A stretch of DNA of 64,000 nucleotides from Thiothrix subterranea (GTDB lineage Bacteria; Pseudomonadota; Gammaproteobacteria; Thiotrichales; Thiotrichaceae): NCBI RefSeq assembly GCF_030930995.1, contig NZ_CP133217.1, forward strand, positions 930,001-994,000, given 5' to 3'. The notes under the pieces are model-generated. The model did not search any database. It saw nothing but the letters and a program-made list of their open reading frames with translations, and was not told the origin of the DNA. Numbering within the stretch: the stretch's first letter is position 1; each line of letters starts with the position of its first letter. Below are positions 36,299 through 45,107 of the stretch, in pieces. The position numbers and the translations under genes are program-made.

Positions 36299-36421
36299 AC
36301 GGTGTTTCACCTGCGTATGCATGTGATGCCGCGTTATGTGGGCGATCAGGAAGATCCGCGTGGTGGGGTGCGGTGGATTTTTCCTGAAAAGGCGGTGTAT
36401 TGGGGGGTTATTTCGGAGTAG
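36299..36421 (+). pseudogene. HIT-family gene copy 6, C-terminal remnant
   Basis: Forty codons match the C-terminus of the HIT genes (RYVGDQEDPRGGVRWIF, EKAVYWG) but the triad now reads HLRMHVMP, so one catalytic His is Arg. There is no start codon or leader. The remnant ends against the 3' end of the sulfur-binding-domain gene. Confidence 0.8.
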
Positions 36422-36424
36422 CTC

Positions 36425-36916
36425 CTAAGTCGATGTCACGTCTATTTCTAGCCCCACACCATCCAACACATCTTGATGAATTGAGGAAGGATAGTTGTCG
36501 TTTAGCAAGATCATTGCTGCCTGTTCCAGCAGTTCAGGATTAGCGGTGAGTAAGGCAAATGCTTCCGTGCTAAAGCCGCCTTCGATTTTATGGTCACGGA
36601 GGCATTTCCTGCTGACACGACCGGATTTTGTGGTGGGTACGGTATGGCTTTGTGGAATTTCCCAGATTTCCTCTGAGCGTAAACGCCAGAAAGGGTATTC
36701 AGGATGAGGTGGGCGATTGGGGCCGAAGTCTTCGATTATTTGTTGTAATTTTTCCTCAATTTCATCGAAGGGCATTAAGCGTGGTTTTCCGGCTTGAATT
36801 CGTGCTAAGGCGAGTAGCAGCATTAATGGCTTATGTGGTTCGCGTCGTCCATCGGCATACCAGACGTTCATATCGGAAATGTAATTGAGAAATTTTTGTG
36901 GAATCATGGGCTTCAT
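36425..36916 (-). CDS. Sulfur-binding-domain protein lacking HNH nuclease (ScoMcrA/SprMcrA-like SBD)
   Basis: The 163-residue product matches the SBD of phosphorothioate-dependent restriction endonucleases: NVWYADGRREPHKPLMLLLA with RIQAGKPRLMPFDEIEEKL, PPHPEYPFWRLRSEEIWEIP, and the end PSSIHQDVLDGVGLEI. In those enzymes an HNH domain follows directly after this point; here the protein stops. The SBD should still be able to bind phosphorothioated DNA. The gene ends four bases from a HIT remnant, so its 3' half was probably lost in that rearrangement. It stands divergent to the Ssp-like operon. Confidence 0.75.
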   Translation of the reverse strand: MKPMIPQKFLNYISDMNVWYADGRREPHKPLMLLLALARIQAGKPRLMPFDEIEEKLQQIIEDFGPNRPPHPEYPFWRLRSEEIWEIPQSHTVPTTKSGRVSRKCLRDHKIEGGFSTEAFALLTANPELLEQAAMILLNDNYPSSIHQDVLDGVGLEIDVTST

Positions 36917-36953
36917 TTTTCAATGTTTATTTTCTATCAAAAAAACAGCCAAT

Positions 36954-37007
36954 TTGAATGTTGCTTTTATCTATGTAATGTTACACTTAAAATGTTATGT
37001 GACATAG
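36954..37007 (+). promoter_or_regulatory. Promoter/operator of the Ssp-like operon
   Basis: CTATGT (36971-36976) and ACATAG (37002-37007) form an outer dyad containing two inner palindromes, GTAATGTTAC (36975-36984) and TATGTGACATA (36996-37006), about 21 bp apart. TTGAAT at 36954-36959 can be a -35. Paired palindromes in front of a ribbon-helix-helix gene suggest autoregulation. Confidence 0.45.
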
Positions 37008-37027
37008 TGCTAATGGAGCAAAATAGT

Positions 37028-37243
37028 ATGGCAAGGGGCGTGAGTGGCAGAATTGTCATTGAAATAAATCCAGATATAAAACAAGAATTATATGAACAAC
37101 TTATGGTGAATAACGTTAGTTTGAAAAGCTGGTTTTTGGAAAATGTTGAATCTTTTCTCAAGGGCAAGCAGCAACTCACATTATCATTGACCCCGCCTAT
37201 CATTTCAAAAGAAAAAGTAGATAATGAGCGAGCATCTGCATGA
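37028..37243 (+). CDS. Small ribbon-helix-helix-like regulator
   Basis: The 71-residue protein (GRIVIEINPDIKQELYEQLM then VSLKSWFLENVESFL) has the strand-helix-helix layout of RHH/CopG-type DNA-binding proteins. The ATG at 37028 has GGAG nine bases upstream; a second ATG at 37013 has no suitable site. It overlaps the DUF4007 gene by ATGA, so it is the first gene of the operon. Probably an operon repressor acting on the palindromes at 36971-37007; that role is inferred. Confidence 0.6.
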   Translation: MARGVSGRIVIEINPDIKQELYEQLMVNNVSLKSWFLENVESFLKGKQQLTLSLTPPIISKEKVDNERASA

Positions 37244-38172
37244 AATTCAACCCTAAAAAAATGTCTTTTGGAAGGCATGAAACATTCCCCTTGCGTTACA
37301 GTTGGCTAACCAAAGCCTATCAAGAGGTAGCAAACGATTCAGCAGTATTTGATGCAGATGACGCGACTGTTAGACTTGGCGTTGGTAAAAATATGGTCAA
37401 TGCTATTCGTTACTGGGCGCAAGCTACCCAAATCATCGAAAAAACAGAAACAGGCTACCAACCGACACAGCTAGGTGATTTTATCTTTGATGAGAACGAA
37501 GGTGTTGATCCCTATCTTGAGGATGAAGCTACAATTTGGTTATTACATTGGCACATGGCAAGCAATCCTGAACAGGCAACTTGCGCCTACTGGATGTTCA
37601 ACCGTTATCACAAACCAGAGTTCACATCAGAACAAGCTATTGATTCTTTGGTGGATTTTGTAAGGCAGAACAGCACTACAAAACCATCGAAAAATACACT
37701 TAAAAATGATGTGGCTGTCGCTTTGCGTATGTATTCCGATACCCGCCCGAAAGCTAAACAGTTTTCAGACGAATTTTTGGATACGCCGTTTGCGTCCATC
37801 AAGCTCTTATCCTTATTGCCTGATAACAAAACGTATAAGGTACAAGTGGGTGATCATGGACACTTGTCTATCGAGGTACTAGCTTATGCAGTTGCATCGC
37901 TGTTCAATGCAACAGGAGAAAAGGCATTGGCTATCGAAGATTTGATGTATGGCAAAAATGACTATCCAGCACCGGGAGCTGTATTTTGCCTGACTGAAAG
38001 TGCTTTTCTCTATAAACTAGAAAAATTAGAGCAGAGAAAAGATACGCCGTTCAGGTTTCGGGAAACAGCAGGAGTCAGGGTGCTTTTCAGAACAAGTGAT
38101 GCCCAACTTGAACCTATGAGCTACCTGCGCCGTTACTACAAACAATCGAACTTTATTGAGGCAGCAGCATGA
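37240..38172 (+). CDS. sspB: DUF4007 protein, SspB-like
   Basis: The 310-residue protein starts with the DUF4007 signature SFGRHETFPLRYSWLTKAYQ and continues VRLGVGKNMVNAIRYWAQA and IWLLHWHMASNPEQAT. From memory, DUF4007 is the domain of SspB, the nicking component of the SspABCD single-strand phosphorothioation system; the gene order here (DUF4007, ATPase, PAPS-reductase-like) fits that assignment. It is coupled by ATGA overlaps to both neighbours. AT-rich base composition, unlike the flanking chromosome. Confidence 0.8.
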   Translation: MKFNPKKMSFGRHETFPLRYSWLTKAYQEVANDSAVFDADDATVRLGVGKNMVNAIRYWAQATQIIEKTETGYQPTQLGDFIFDENEGVDPYLEDEATIWLLHWHMASNPEQATCAYWMFNRYHKPEFTSEQAIDSLVDFVRQNSTTKPSKNTLKNDVAVALRMYSDTRPKAKQFSDEFLDTPFASIKLLSLLPDNKTYKVQVGDHGHLSIEVLAYAVASLFNATGEKALAIEDLMYGKNDYPAPGAVFCLTESAFLYKLEKLEQRKDTPFRFRETAGVRVLFRTSDAQLEPMSYLRRYYKQSNFIEAAA

Positions 38173-41100
38173 GCTTAGCCGGACAAATACAAGTCAATAC
38201 AAATTACACACGTTCAATTAACCTTGAGCGCGATGCTGACTCACTAGCTATTGTTAATGCCTATATTCCAACCACTCGTGCATTGGATACATTGGCGCGT
38301 GTCGGCGAAACCATTACAACAGTGAAAAGTATGCCTCGCGCATGGACGCTAATGGGGCCATATGGTTCGGGAAAGTCATCCTTTGCCGTATTTCTTTCGC
38401 ACTTGTTAGGCGCAGCAGATGATGTAGCCACGGATGCGGCTCAAGCAGTCCTAGCACGTTGCAATGAGATAGTTATTGACCAGTTTTGGGATGAAAATGG
38501 GGAGTCATTGGAGCATTGCAGAGTTTTCTTGACCGGCAGCCCTGAGCCACTAAGTAAACGACTTGCTAAATCATTACATGAGGGAGCTACGGCATTCTTC
38601 TCTCGTGGACAACGGCAGTATCCGTTAGTACTTGAACAATTAGCTCACTTATCTGCACAAGATCATATTACCGTTACGGAAACGATTGATACGATCAACC
38701 AGTTACAAGAAGCAGTGGCTAGTGCAGGAGGCTACGGTGTTTTGATTGTGATTGATGAGCTAGGTAAGTTCCTAGAGTATGAAGCTCGTCACCCTGAAGC
38801 AAACGATATTTACTTGTTACAAGCATTGGCTGAGCAGGCATATAAAGGCTGTGAAGATGAGAAAGGAGCAATTCTTTCAGTGTTCGTGTTGCTGCACCAA
38901 TCGTTTGAACAATATGCGCGTGGATTAGGTCGTACTCAACGTAATGAATGGGCAAAAGTTCAAGGACGTTTTGAAGTTATTCCTTTCCTAGAGTCCGCAG
39001 AACAAACTTTACGAATTGTTAGTAAAGCCGTTGAACAACCTAAAAAACTTCCAAAGGCAGTAACGAAAGAAACAGAACAATTATCTGATTTATTAGGTAA
39101 GTGGCAGGCTTTGCCAAGCACTTTAGATCAGCATTCTGCTAGTCAATTGTTCCAACAATGCTATCCGTTACACCCTATCAGTGCATTGTTGTTGCCACTG
39201 CTTTGCCAAAAAGTGGCTCAAAATGAGCGCACCTTATTCAACTATTTGGGAAGCACAGAGGCATTTGGGTTTCAGGATAGTCTCAAACGTTTAGAGCGTC
39301 TTGGTGATTGGATTTACCCTTGGGAAATTTACGACTACTTTATTAGTAACCAACCTGCTGCGGTCGTTGACCATCTTACACATCGTCGTTGGACAGAAGT
39401 TGTCACCGCGTTAGAGCGTTTAGGCGATGATAACCCTGATGCAGTGAGAGTTCTGAAAACCGTGGGTTTGTTGAATCTGATCGGGGCGCAAGCGGGCTTA
39501 AAAGCCTCTAAGGAAATCCTCAGTTATTGTTTGCATGACTCTGATGCTGTCACGAATGCGTTGGAAGTGTTGCAGAAACGTGCAGTTCTACAATTACGCA
39601 AGTACAATAACGAGTACCGTGTATGGCAAGGTAGTGACTTTGATTTAGAACTCCGCTTGCAGGAAGAACGCGGTAAATTAGGTGTATTCAGCCTTGCAGA
39701 ACGCCTTAGTAGGCAACATGGTGGAATGCCGATTGTTGCACGCAAATTCTCCATTCAAAAAGGAGCAATGCACTATTTCACGACGGCGTTTACTGATGCC
39801 AGTTCAGTGAATCAAATTGGCGAAAGTGCGAGTGTTCCGCGTATTGTTTTCTATCTCGCTGAAGATCAACGGGACGATGAAACCTTTATTAAGCAAGTCG
39901 TTGCTCATGCCTCGCCGCTTGATGTATTGGTGAAATACCCTCATGCAGCAGCACTACGCGATGCAGTTGCCGATGTTTTAGCATTAGAAGCCGTGCAAAA
40001 CAAATCCCAAGAGCTACATTCTGATCCAGTCGCACAACGAGAGTTCAGAGATTACTACCAAGCGGCACTACAGGCGGAAGAAACTCAAGTTCACCTACTG
40101 TTAGAGCAGCCTCAGCGTAGCCAATGGTATTGGCAAGGTAAACCTGTTCAGATTGATGGTAAACGGGCGTTTCAAAACAAACTATCTGACATATTAGGTA
40201 GCTTGTATTGCCGAATGCCAACGATCAAAAATGAACTGATCAACCGCGACAAACCATCAAGCCAAGCAGCCGCAGGGCGTAACAAATTACTTGAAATGAT
40301 GCTCTTGCATCCAGATAAAGAAGCCTTAGGTATTGAAAAATTCCCGCCTGAAAAAGCTATGTATCTTGCGTTATTGCGTGAGTCCGGCATTCATCGGCAG
40401 GATGAAACAGGTAAATGGGGATTTTTCTCACCCACTAGTGGCAGTTCTTTACAGGCAACTTGGGCGGAAATTGAGGAGTTTCTGAATTCAACTGAGCAGA
40501 AAGCTCGACCTTTCAGTGATCTGGATGGCATCTTAACTTCAACACCATTTGGTCTAAAAAATGGTGTGTTGCCTGTGTTGTATTTGGCGGCTTACTTTGT
40601 ACATCAAGACGAATTAGCTTTATACGAAGACGGTCAGTACCTCCCGACACTCAGTAAAGATGTCTTAGAACGTTTTGTGAAAACACCAGAACTGTTTAAG
40701 GTGCAACTGTTTAGAATTGAAGGTATCCGCGCCACTATTTTCAAAGAATACATGACTGCCTTATTCACCGATGGCAAGACACGAAGTGTAGTTCAGGCTA
40801 TCAAACCACTAGCTACATTTGTGGGTGGTTTGAATGAATACACACAAAAGACTAGTGATCTGCCTGAACACGCCAAGGCATTCCGCAATGCATTCCACTT
40901 ATCTAAATCACCCGAACAATTACTGTTTGAGGGAATACCCCAAGCACTAGGTTTCGAGATAAGAGCAACCGAACAAGCCAAATTCGATGGTTATGTTGAA
41001 AGGCTCAAGGATACGCTAAGTGCATTGAAACATGCTTACTCTAAGATGTTAGATGATCAACAAAAGCTCTTAGCACAAGCTTTACGCCTGAAAGCTAATG

Positions 41101-41645
41101 CTACGATTCCTGAGATGAGACGCATCACGGGGCGTTATGTAGGACTTGATGCATATACGGTAGATACCGACGGATTGAAAGCATTCATCAACCGACTGAC
41201 CAATTCGGATAAAGTTGATCACGATTGGTTTATCAGCATCCTTATGTTTCTTGGCAAGAAATCACCGGAAAAATGGCTGGATGGCGATAAAGCACAAGCA
41301 GACATGCGGCTGAGTGAATATTCTCGACGTATGCTTGATCTTGAGGCTTTACGGATTCATGACCAAAAAAGACAAAATACCCAAGATGAATTTGATGTTA
41401 TCTTATTGAAATCAATAAAAAAAGGTGAAAAAGAGCGTCAACAACCTGTTGCAATAAGTAAAATGCAGAGAGAAGCCACAGATGAGCTAAAAAGCCGATT
41501 AAATCATCAATTATCTGGTGCTGATAAAGAATTACAACTTGCAGTATTAGCTGAATTAGTGGATGATTTCTTGCGTGATTATCAGACAACTCAACGCCCC
41601 AAAGTAGTTGCCCCTAAGCAATTGAGTAAAGTTAAACATGACTAA
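38169..41645 (+). CDS. sspC: Large P-loop ATPase, SspC-like
   Basis: The 1158-residue protein has Walker A GPYGSGKSSF at residues 63-72 and Walker B VLIVIDELGKFLEYE near residue 195. The rest is mostly helical and ends in a charged region. Position between DUF4007 and PAPS-reductase-like genes, with a 4-base overlap at the start and 8 bases at the end, supports SspC, the ATPase of the modification complex. BREX BrxC proteins also look like this, but no BREX pglX, pglZ or brxL is here. Intact. Confidence 0.75.
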   Translation: MSLAGQIQVNTNYTRSINLERDADSLAIVNAYIPTTRALDTLARVGETITTVKSMPRAWTLMGPYGSGKSSFAVFLSHLLGAADDVATDAAQAVLARCNEIVIDQFWDENGESLEHCRVFLTGSPEPLSKRLAKSLHEGATAFFSRGQRQYPLVLEQLAHLSAQDHITVTETIDTINQLQEAVASAGGYGVLIVIDELGKFLEYEARHPEANDIYLLQALAEQAYKGCEDEKGAILSVFVLLHQSFEQYARGLGRTQRNEWAKVQGRFEVIPFLESAEQTLRIVSKAVEQPKKLPKAVTKETEQLSDLLGKWQALPSTLDQHSASQLFQQCYPLHPISALLLPLLCQKVAQNERTLFNYLGSTEAFGFQDSLKRLERLGDWIYPWEIYDYFISNQPAAVVDHLTHRRWTEVVTALERLGDDNPDAVRVLKTVGLLNLIGAQAGLKASKEILSYCLHDSDAVTNALEVLQKRAVLQLRKYNNEYRVWQGSDFDLELRLQEERGKLGVFSLAERLSRQHGGMPIVARKFSIQKGAMHYFTTAFTDASSVNQIGESASVPRIVFYLAEDQRDDETFIKQVVAHASPLDVLVKYPHAAALRDAVADVLALEAVQNKSQELHSDPVAQREFRDYYQAALQAEETQVHLLLEQPQRSQWYWQGKPVQIDGKRAFQNKLSDILGSLYCRMPTIKNELINRDKPSSQAAAGRNKLLEMMLLHPDKEALGIEKFPPEKAMYLALLRESGIHRQDETGKWGFFSPTSGSSLQATWAEIEEFLNSTEQKARPFSDLDGILTSTPFGLKNGVLPVLYLAAYFVHQDELALYEDGQYLPTLSKDVLERFVKTPELFKVQLFRIEGIRATIFKEYMTALFTDGKTRSVVQAIKPLATFVGGLNEYTQKTSDLPEHAKAFRNAFHLSKSPEQLLFEGIPQALGFEIRATEQAKFDGYVERLKDTLSALKHAYSKMLDDQQKLLAQALRLKANATIPEMRRITGRYVGLDAYTVDTDGLKAFINRLTNSDKVDHDWFISILMFLGKKSPEKWLDGDKAQADMRLSEYSRRMLDLEALRIHDQKRQNTQDEFDVILLKSIKKGEKERQQPVAISKMQREATDELKSRLNHQLSGADKELQLAVLAELVDDFLRDYQTTQRPKVVAPKQLSKVKHD

Positions 41646-42465
41646 GCATTTGACGTTACAAGAAGCTTCAGAACTCGAAGATTCACGCCATGTCCTCGGA
41701 CTATCGGGCGGTAAGGATAGTGCTGCTCTCGCTATTTATCTTCGAGATCACTATCCAGACATTCATAATCGGGTTGAGTATTTCTTCACTGATACTGGCG
41801 CTGAGCTTCAAGAAGTTTATGATTTTCTTGATAAATTAGAGGCTTACTTAGGCAAGGAAATTAAAAAACTGAGTCCTGAACGAGATTTTGAACATTGGTT
41901 AAAAATACATAACAACTATCTACCATCGCCTCGGCAGCGTTGGTGTACATCAATGATGAAGATAAAACCATTTGAGAAATTCGTTGGCAATGATCCAGTT
42001 GTGACCTATATCGGCATTCGGGCAGATGAGAATCGAGAAGGTTATGTTAGCCAGAAAGAAAATATTCAAGCAGTTTTTCCTTTTATGGAAGATGGATTAA
42101 TTCGGTCAGATATTTTCCGCATTTTAGAAAATACTGTTGGTATTCCAGAATATTATCGGTGGCGTAGTCGTTCAGGTTGCTACTTCTGCTTCTTCCAACG
42201 TCAAGATGAATGGTTAGGATTAAAGCGCGAACATCCTGATCTTTTTGCAGAAGCTGTTCGCATTGAGAAAGAGTCAGGGCAAGGTTATACGTGGGTGCAA
42301 GGCAAGACGCTTGAAGAAGTAGTTGCACACGCTGAAAAGAAAGAAGGAACACGAACAGCTAATCGTAATGCTAAGAGTGTTCATACAATAAAGTGGCAAG
42401 ATGCTTTAAGAGATCAAGAAGACGATGATCCTGAAGATCAAGCTTGTATGATTTGCTCTCTTTGA
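41638..42465 (+). CDS. sspD: PAPS-reductase-family sulfurtransferase, SspD/DndC-like
   Basis: The protein activates the DNA backbone with ATP and transfers sulfur in phosphorothioation. The 275-residue product has the PP-loop GLSGGKDSAA (Ser23 to Ser28), RWCTSMMKIK with Cys103, and paired cysteines C181-x2-C184 and C270-x2-C273 suited to an iron-sulfur cluster as in DndC. It is about half the length of DndC, closer to SspD. It overlaps the ATPase gene by eight bases and is followed after 22 bases by the DUF262 effector. Confidence 0.85.
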   Translation: MTKHLTLQEASELEDSRHVLGLSGGKDSAALAIYLRDHYPDIHNRVEYFFTDTGAELQEVYDFLDKLEAYLGKEIKKLSPERDFEHWLKIHNNYLPSPRQRWCTSMMKIKPFEKFVGNDPVVTYIGIRADENREGYVSQKENIQAVFPFMEDGLIRSDIFRILENTVGIPEYYRWRSRSGCYFCFFQRQDEWLGLKREHPDLFAEAVRIEKESGQGYTWVQGKTLEEVVAHAEKKEGTRTANRNAKSVHTIKWQDALRDQEDDDPEDQACMICSL

Positions 42466-42487
42466 GCACATTTAAGAGATACACATT

Positions 42488-44824
42488 ATGTCAAAAGTAT
42501 CGGATACTTTTACTTCTCAAGCATTATCCATTCAAGACACTTTCTTACTCCATAATAGCAATGTTGGATATAGAGTTCCAATTTATCAGCGTGGTTATCG
42601 TTGGAATGAGGAAAATATTTTTAGGCTTTTTGAATCAATTCTTCATGGCATTGTTCTGCTTGATGAAGATAGTTCCATAAGATTCATAGGAACGATAATA
42701 TTATCTAGCGATAAGGAAAAGAAAGAAAAAGAATTTGGTGGGATTTCATTATCAATAGTAGATGGACAACAAAGATTAAGTACAATTTCATTAATTATCT
42801 GCCGATTAATGAATCAAATAATGCTTAACTTGAAAAAAGTTGATAATTTGAGCGATGAGTTATCTGTGCTATTAAACTCTTTACGTAGCTGCATAGTCGG
42901 AAGAAAAAATAGCACTATAATTAGAAGCTATTTATCAGAGTTTTATCCGAGATTAGTTCGAGAATCTATTGATGCAAGAGGACACACTCCTTTATTGAAA
43001 AAGTATGACTCATTCATAGCGGAGTATTTATTCAGTTTTGGCAGTCATTATTATGATTTCATTTCCGGTGATTTAGATTACAATGACTTTGATTTTACTA
43101 TATCCAATGCAATAAATGGCATCGAAGATCAAGAGTTTTTTAAAAAAGCAATCAATCATATTGATATTTACATAGCTCGCATTGCAAGTGGAAAAAGTTT
43201 AACTGATGATTCCGATAATGAAATATTCCCTTCAACAAACAAACTCCTCAACGACGACAATTATACTAAAGTACTTGAAAGCTGTGGCTTTAGCATCGGC
43301 ACTCATAACTTAGAAGGCTTGAGTGACCCATTATTAAGAATCATTTTTTTCTCTGGCTACTTATTAAATAATGTATCACTTACGTGTGTTCAAGTAGAAG
43401 ATGACAAGTACGTTTTTGACATATTTGATGCACTTAATACTACAGGTGAACCATTAACAGCGATAGAAACATTTAAGCCTGAAGTGATAAAATTCATAGA
43501 AGACAGAAAAGATATAACGGGGGATTTTTCAAGCTCAAACAGTAGACTTTTTTTTGATGAAATAGATAAATATTTGTCTATGAAAACTGAGAATTCAAAA
43601 AGACAAAAAGAAACGAAAGAAATAATAACATCCTTTGCCTTGTATATAAATGGAGACACCCAAAACTATGATTTAAGTGGTCAGCGATTATATCTTAGAA
43701 ATAAGTATGCTTTGATTCCATTGAGTCATAAATCATATGAAAAGAAAGAGCGCTTCGTAAAAGCTTTAAGAGATATAGCCATTTATCGAGAAAAATTTTG
43801 GGAGGAATCATCCCTTACAAATTCATTGCCTGAAATAAAGGATCATCAAGAAAGGCAAAAAATATTATTATGTCTAGATTTTATTAGAAGCATGGATACG
43901 ACCTTAGCGATACCTATTCTGGCAAGATACTATTTTGACGCAGAAAAAACAAAATCATGGGATATTTTCATCAAAGCAGTAAAGTCGGTAACTGCATTTT
44001 TAGCCATTAGACGAGCAGCAACAGGAACAACGGCTGGAATTGATTCTGATTTCAGAAACCTAATGAAAAAAGGACATAAGAAATTAGAATCAAAACATAT
44101 AAAATTAGGTTTATTAGATGACAATGAACTAGCCTCACCTGAAGAACTGAATGTTTATCTGTTATCCTATTTGGACTCACCTAAATTAGGCACTAATAAA
44201 AATAAGATTCTTGATGAAGAAAGCTGGACAAACAAAGTAGTTAAGCAACCTCTTTATGATAAATCCAAAGCTTTATGTAAATTTTTATTATTAGTAGCTT
44301 CGCACAATTCTATAGAAGGCACGGAAAAAAAATATATTCTCTCAAAAGAAGGACGTGATAACTGTAATTTTCTAGAATTAACTAAGTGGCGTGATCACCT
44401 TTATCAAACGGTTGAACATATTGCTCCACAGAATGCAAGAGATCAAAACACTAAAGGGTTATGGAAAGATGAATTATATAATGATATTGATACCATACAC
44501 ACTATTGGGAATTTAATTCTTCTTCCGAAATTAGAAAACACAATTATTGGAAACAAACCCTGGCCTCAAAAGAAAATGTTTTTTAAGGCATTTGCTCAAG
44601 AAGATCAAAAGGAAATACCTAAAGTTATTGAAGAAGCGAAAGAAAAAGCAATTCCGTTTTCTGCGGCAGCAATAAAGGCGATCAATGATGGAAAATACAT
44701 GCCACTAATATCTTCAATTACAGATATAGATGACTGGAATATTGATGTAGTAACAGAAAGAGGCAAAAATATTTGTCATTTAGCTTGGCACGAGCTTTCA
44801 CGGTGGTTAGGCATCGTTACATAG
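42488..44824 (+). CDS. sspE: DUF262/DUF1524 effector, SspE-like
   Basis: SspE senses phosphorothioate on host DNA, hydrolyses nucleotide and nicks phage DNA. The 778-residue protein has the N-terminal DUF262 motifs RVPIYQRGYRW (29-39) and VDGQQR (91-96) with FDALNTTGEPLTAIETF, and a C-terminal DUF1524 HNH-like region: VEHIAPQNAR near residue 643 and HTIGNLILLPKLEN near 672. GmrSD-type enzymes share these domains, so assignment to SspE rests on the operon context. Full length, apparently functional. Confidence 0.82.
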   Translation: MSKVSDTFTSQALSIQDTFLLHNSNVGYRVPIYQRGYRWNEENIFRLFESILHGIVLLDEDSSIRFIGTIILSSDKEKKEKEFGGISLSIVDGQQRLSTISLIICRLMNQIMLNLKKVDNLSDELSVLLNSLRSCIVGRKNSTIIRSYLSEFYPRLVRESIDARGHTPLLKKYDSFIAEYLFSFGSHYYDFISGDLDYNDFDFTISNAINGIEDQEFFKKAINHIDIYIARIASGKSLTDDSDNEIFPSTNKLLNDDNYTKVLESCGFSIGTHNLEGLSDPLLRIIFFSGYLLNNVSLTCVQVEDDKYVFDIFDALNTTGEPLTAIETFKPEVIKFIEDRKDITGDFSSSNSRLFFDEIDKYLSMKTENSKRQKETKEIITSFALYINGDTQNYDLSGQRLYLRNKYALIPLSHKSYEKKERFVKALRDIAIYREKFWEESSLTNSLPEIKDHQERQKILLCLDFIRSMDTTLAIPILARYYFDAEKTKSWDIFIKAVKSVTAFLAIRRAATGTTAGIDSDFRNLMKKGHKKLESKHIKLGLLDDNELASPEELNVYLLSYLDSPKLGTNKNKILDEESWTNKVVKQPLYDKSKALCKFLLLVASHNSIEGTEKKYILSKEGRDNCNFLELTKWRDHLYQTVEHIAPQNARDQNTKGLWKDELYNDIDTIHTIGNLILLPKLENTIIGNKPWPQKKMFFKAFAQEDQKEIPKVIEEAKEKAIPFSAAAIKAINDGKYMPLISSITDIDDWNIDVVTERGKNICHLAWHELSRWLGIVT

Positions 44825-44842
44825 AATATAGAGGCATCCAAG

Positions 44843-45099
44843 TTGAATTTTGACAACCTTTTATCAAGAGCCGACGATTCAGCACTACAATATTTGTTAG
44901 GTGCTGACTTGATGCGTTTAATCCTTCTACTTGATTCAAAGCTTGCAACACCGCAACACCTACGAAAATTAATAATAAACTACCGAACTCCATACTCTCT
45001 ACTGTCATCGAAAGATACAAGAGAAGTATTGTTTGACTTACTTCCAACTAATCAGGCAAGGCTTCTAGCTCAGGTGCTAGGTGTAGATTACAGCCAAAA
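44843..45099 (+). pseudogene. 5' part of helicase gene, cut off by IS66
   Basis: A TTG start with GAGG eight bases upstream opens a frame (NFDNLLSRADDSALQYLLGA, DTREVLFDLLPTNQARLL, LGVDYSQ) that runs into the IS66 left end. Across the 8-bp target duplication AGCCAAAA the frame continues exactly as SQNDLYFSLKN on the right of the element. It is therefore the first about 85 residues of the SF2 helicase at 47430, now separated from it by 2.4 kb. Confidence 0.85.
45092..45099. repeat. Target-site duplication, left copy (AGCCAAAA)
   Basis: AGCCAAAA at 45092-45099 is repeated at 47472-47479, immediately outside both ends of the insertion. Eight bases is the usual IS66-family duplication length. 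Confidence 0.92.
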
Positions 45100-45107
45100 G
45101 TAAACGG

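Noticed and set aside
30201-36421. Integron gene-cassette array
   Set aside because: The repeated unit is a whole coding gene. I find no attC-type GTTRRRY palindromes and no integrase gene.
42083-42352. 89-codon frame antisense to sspD
   Set aside because: It overlaps a gene with intact catalytic motifs and has no ribosome site or domain.
37240-42465. BREX system (BrxC-like ATPase, PAPS-reductase-like gene)
   Set aside because: No PglZ, PglX, BrxL, BrxA or BrxB genes are present; DUF4007 and DUF262/DUF1524 genes fit Ssp better.
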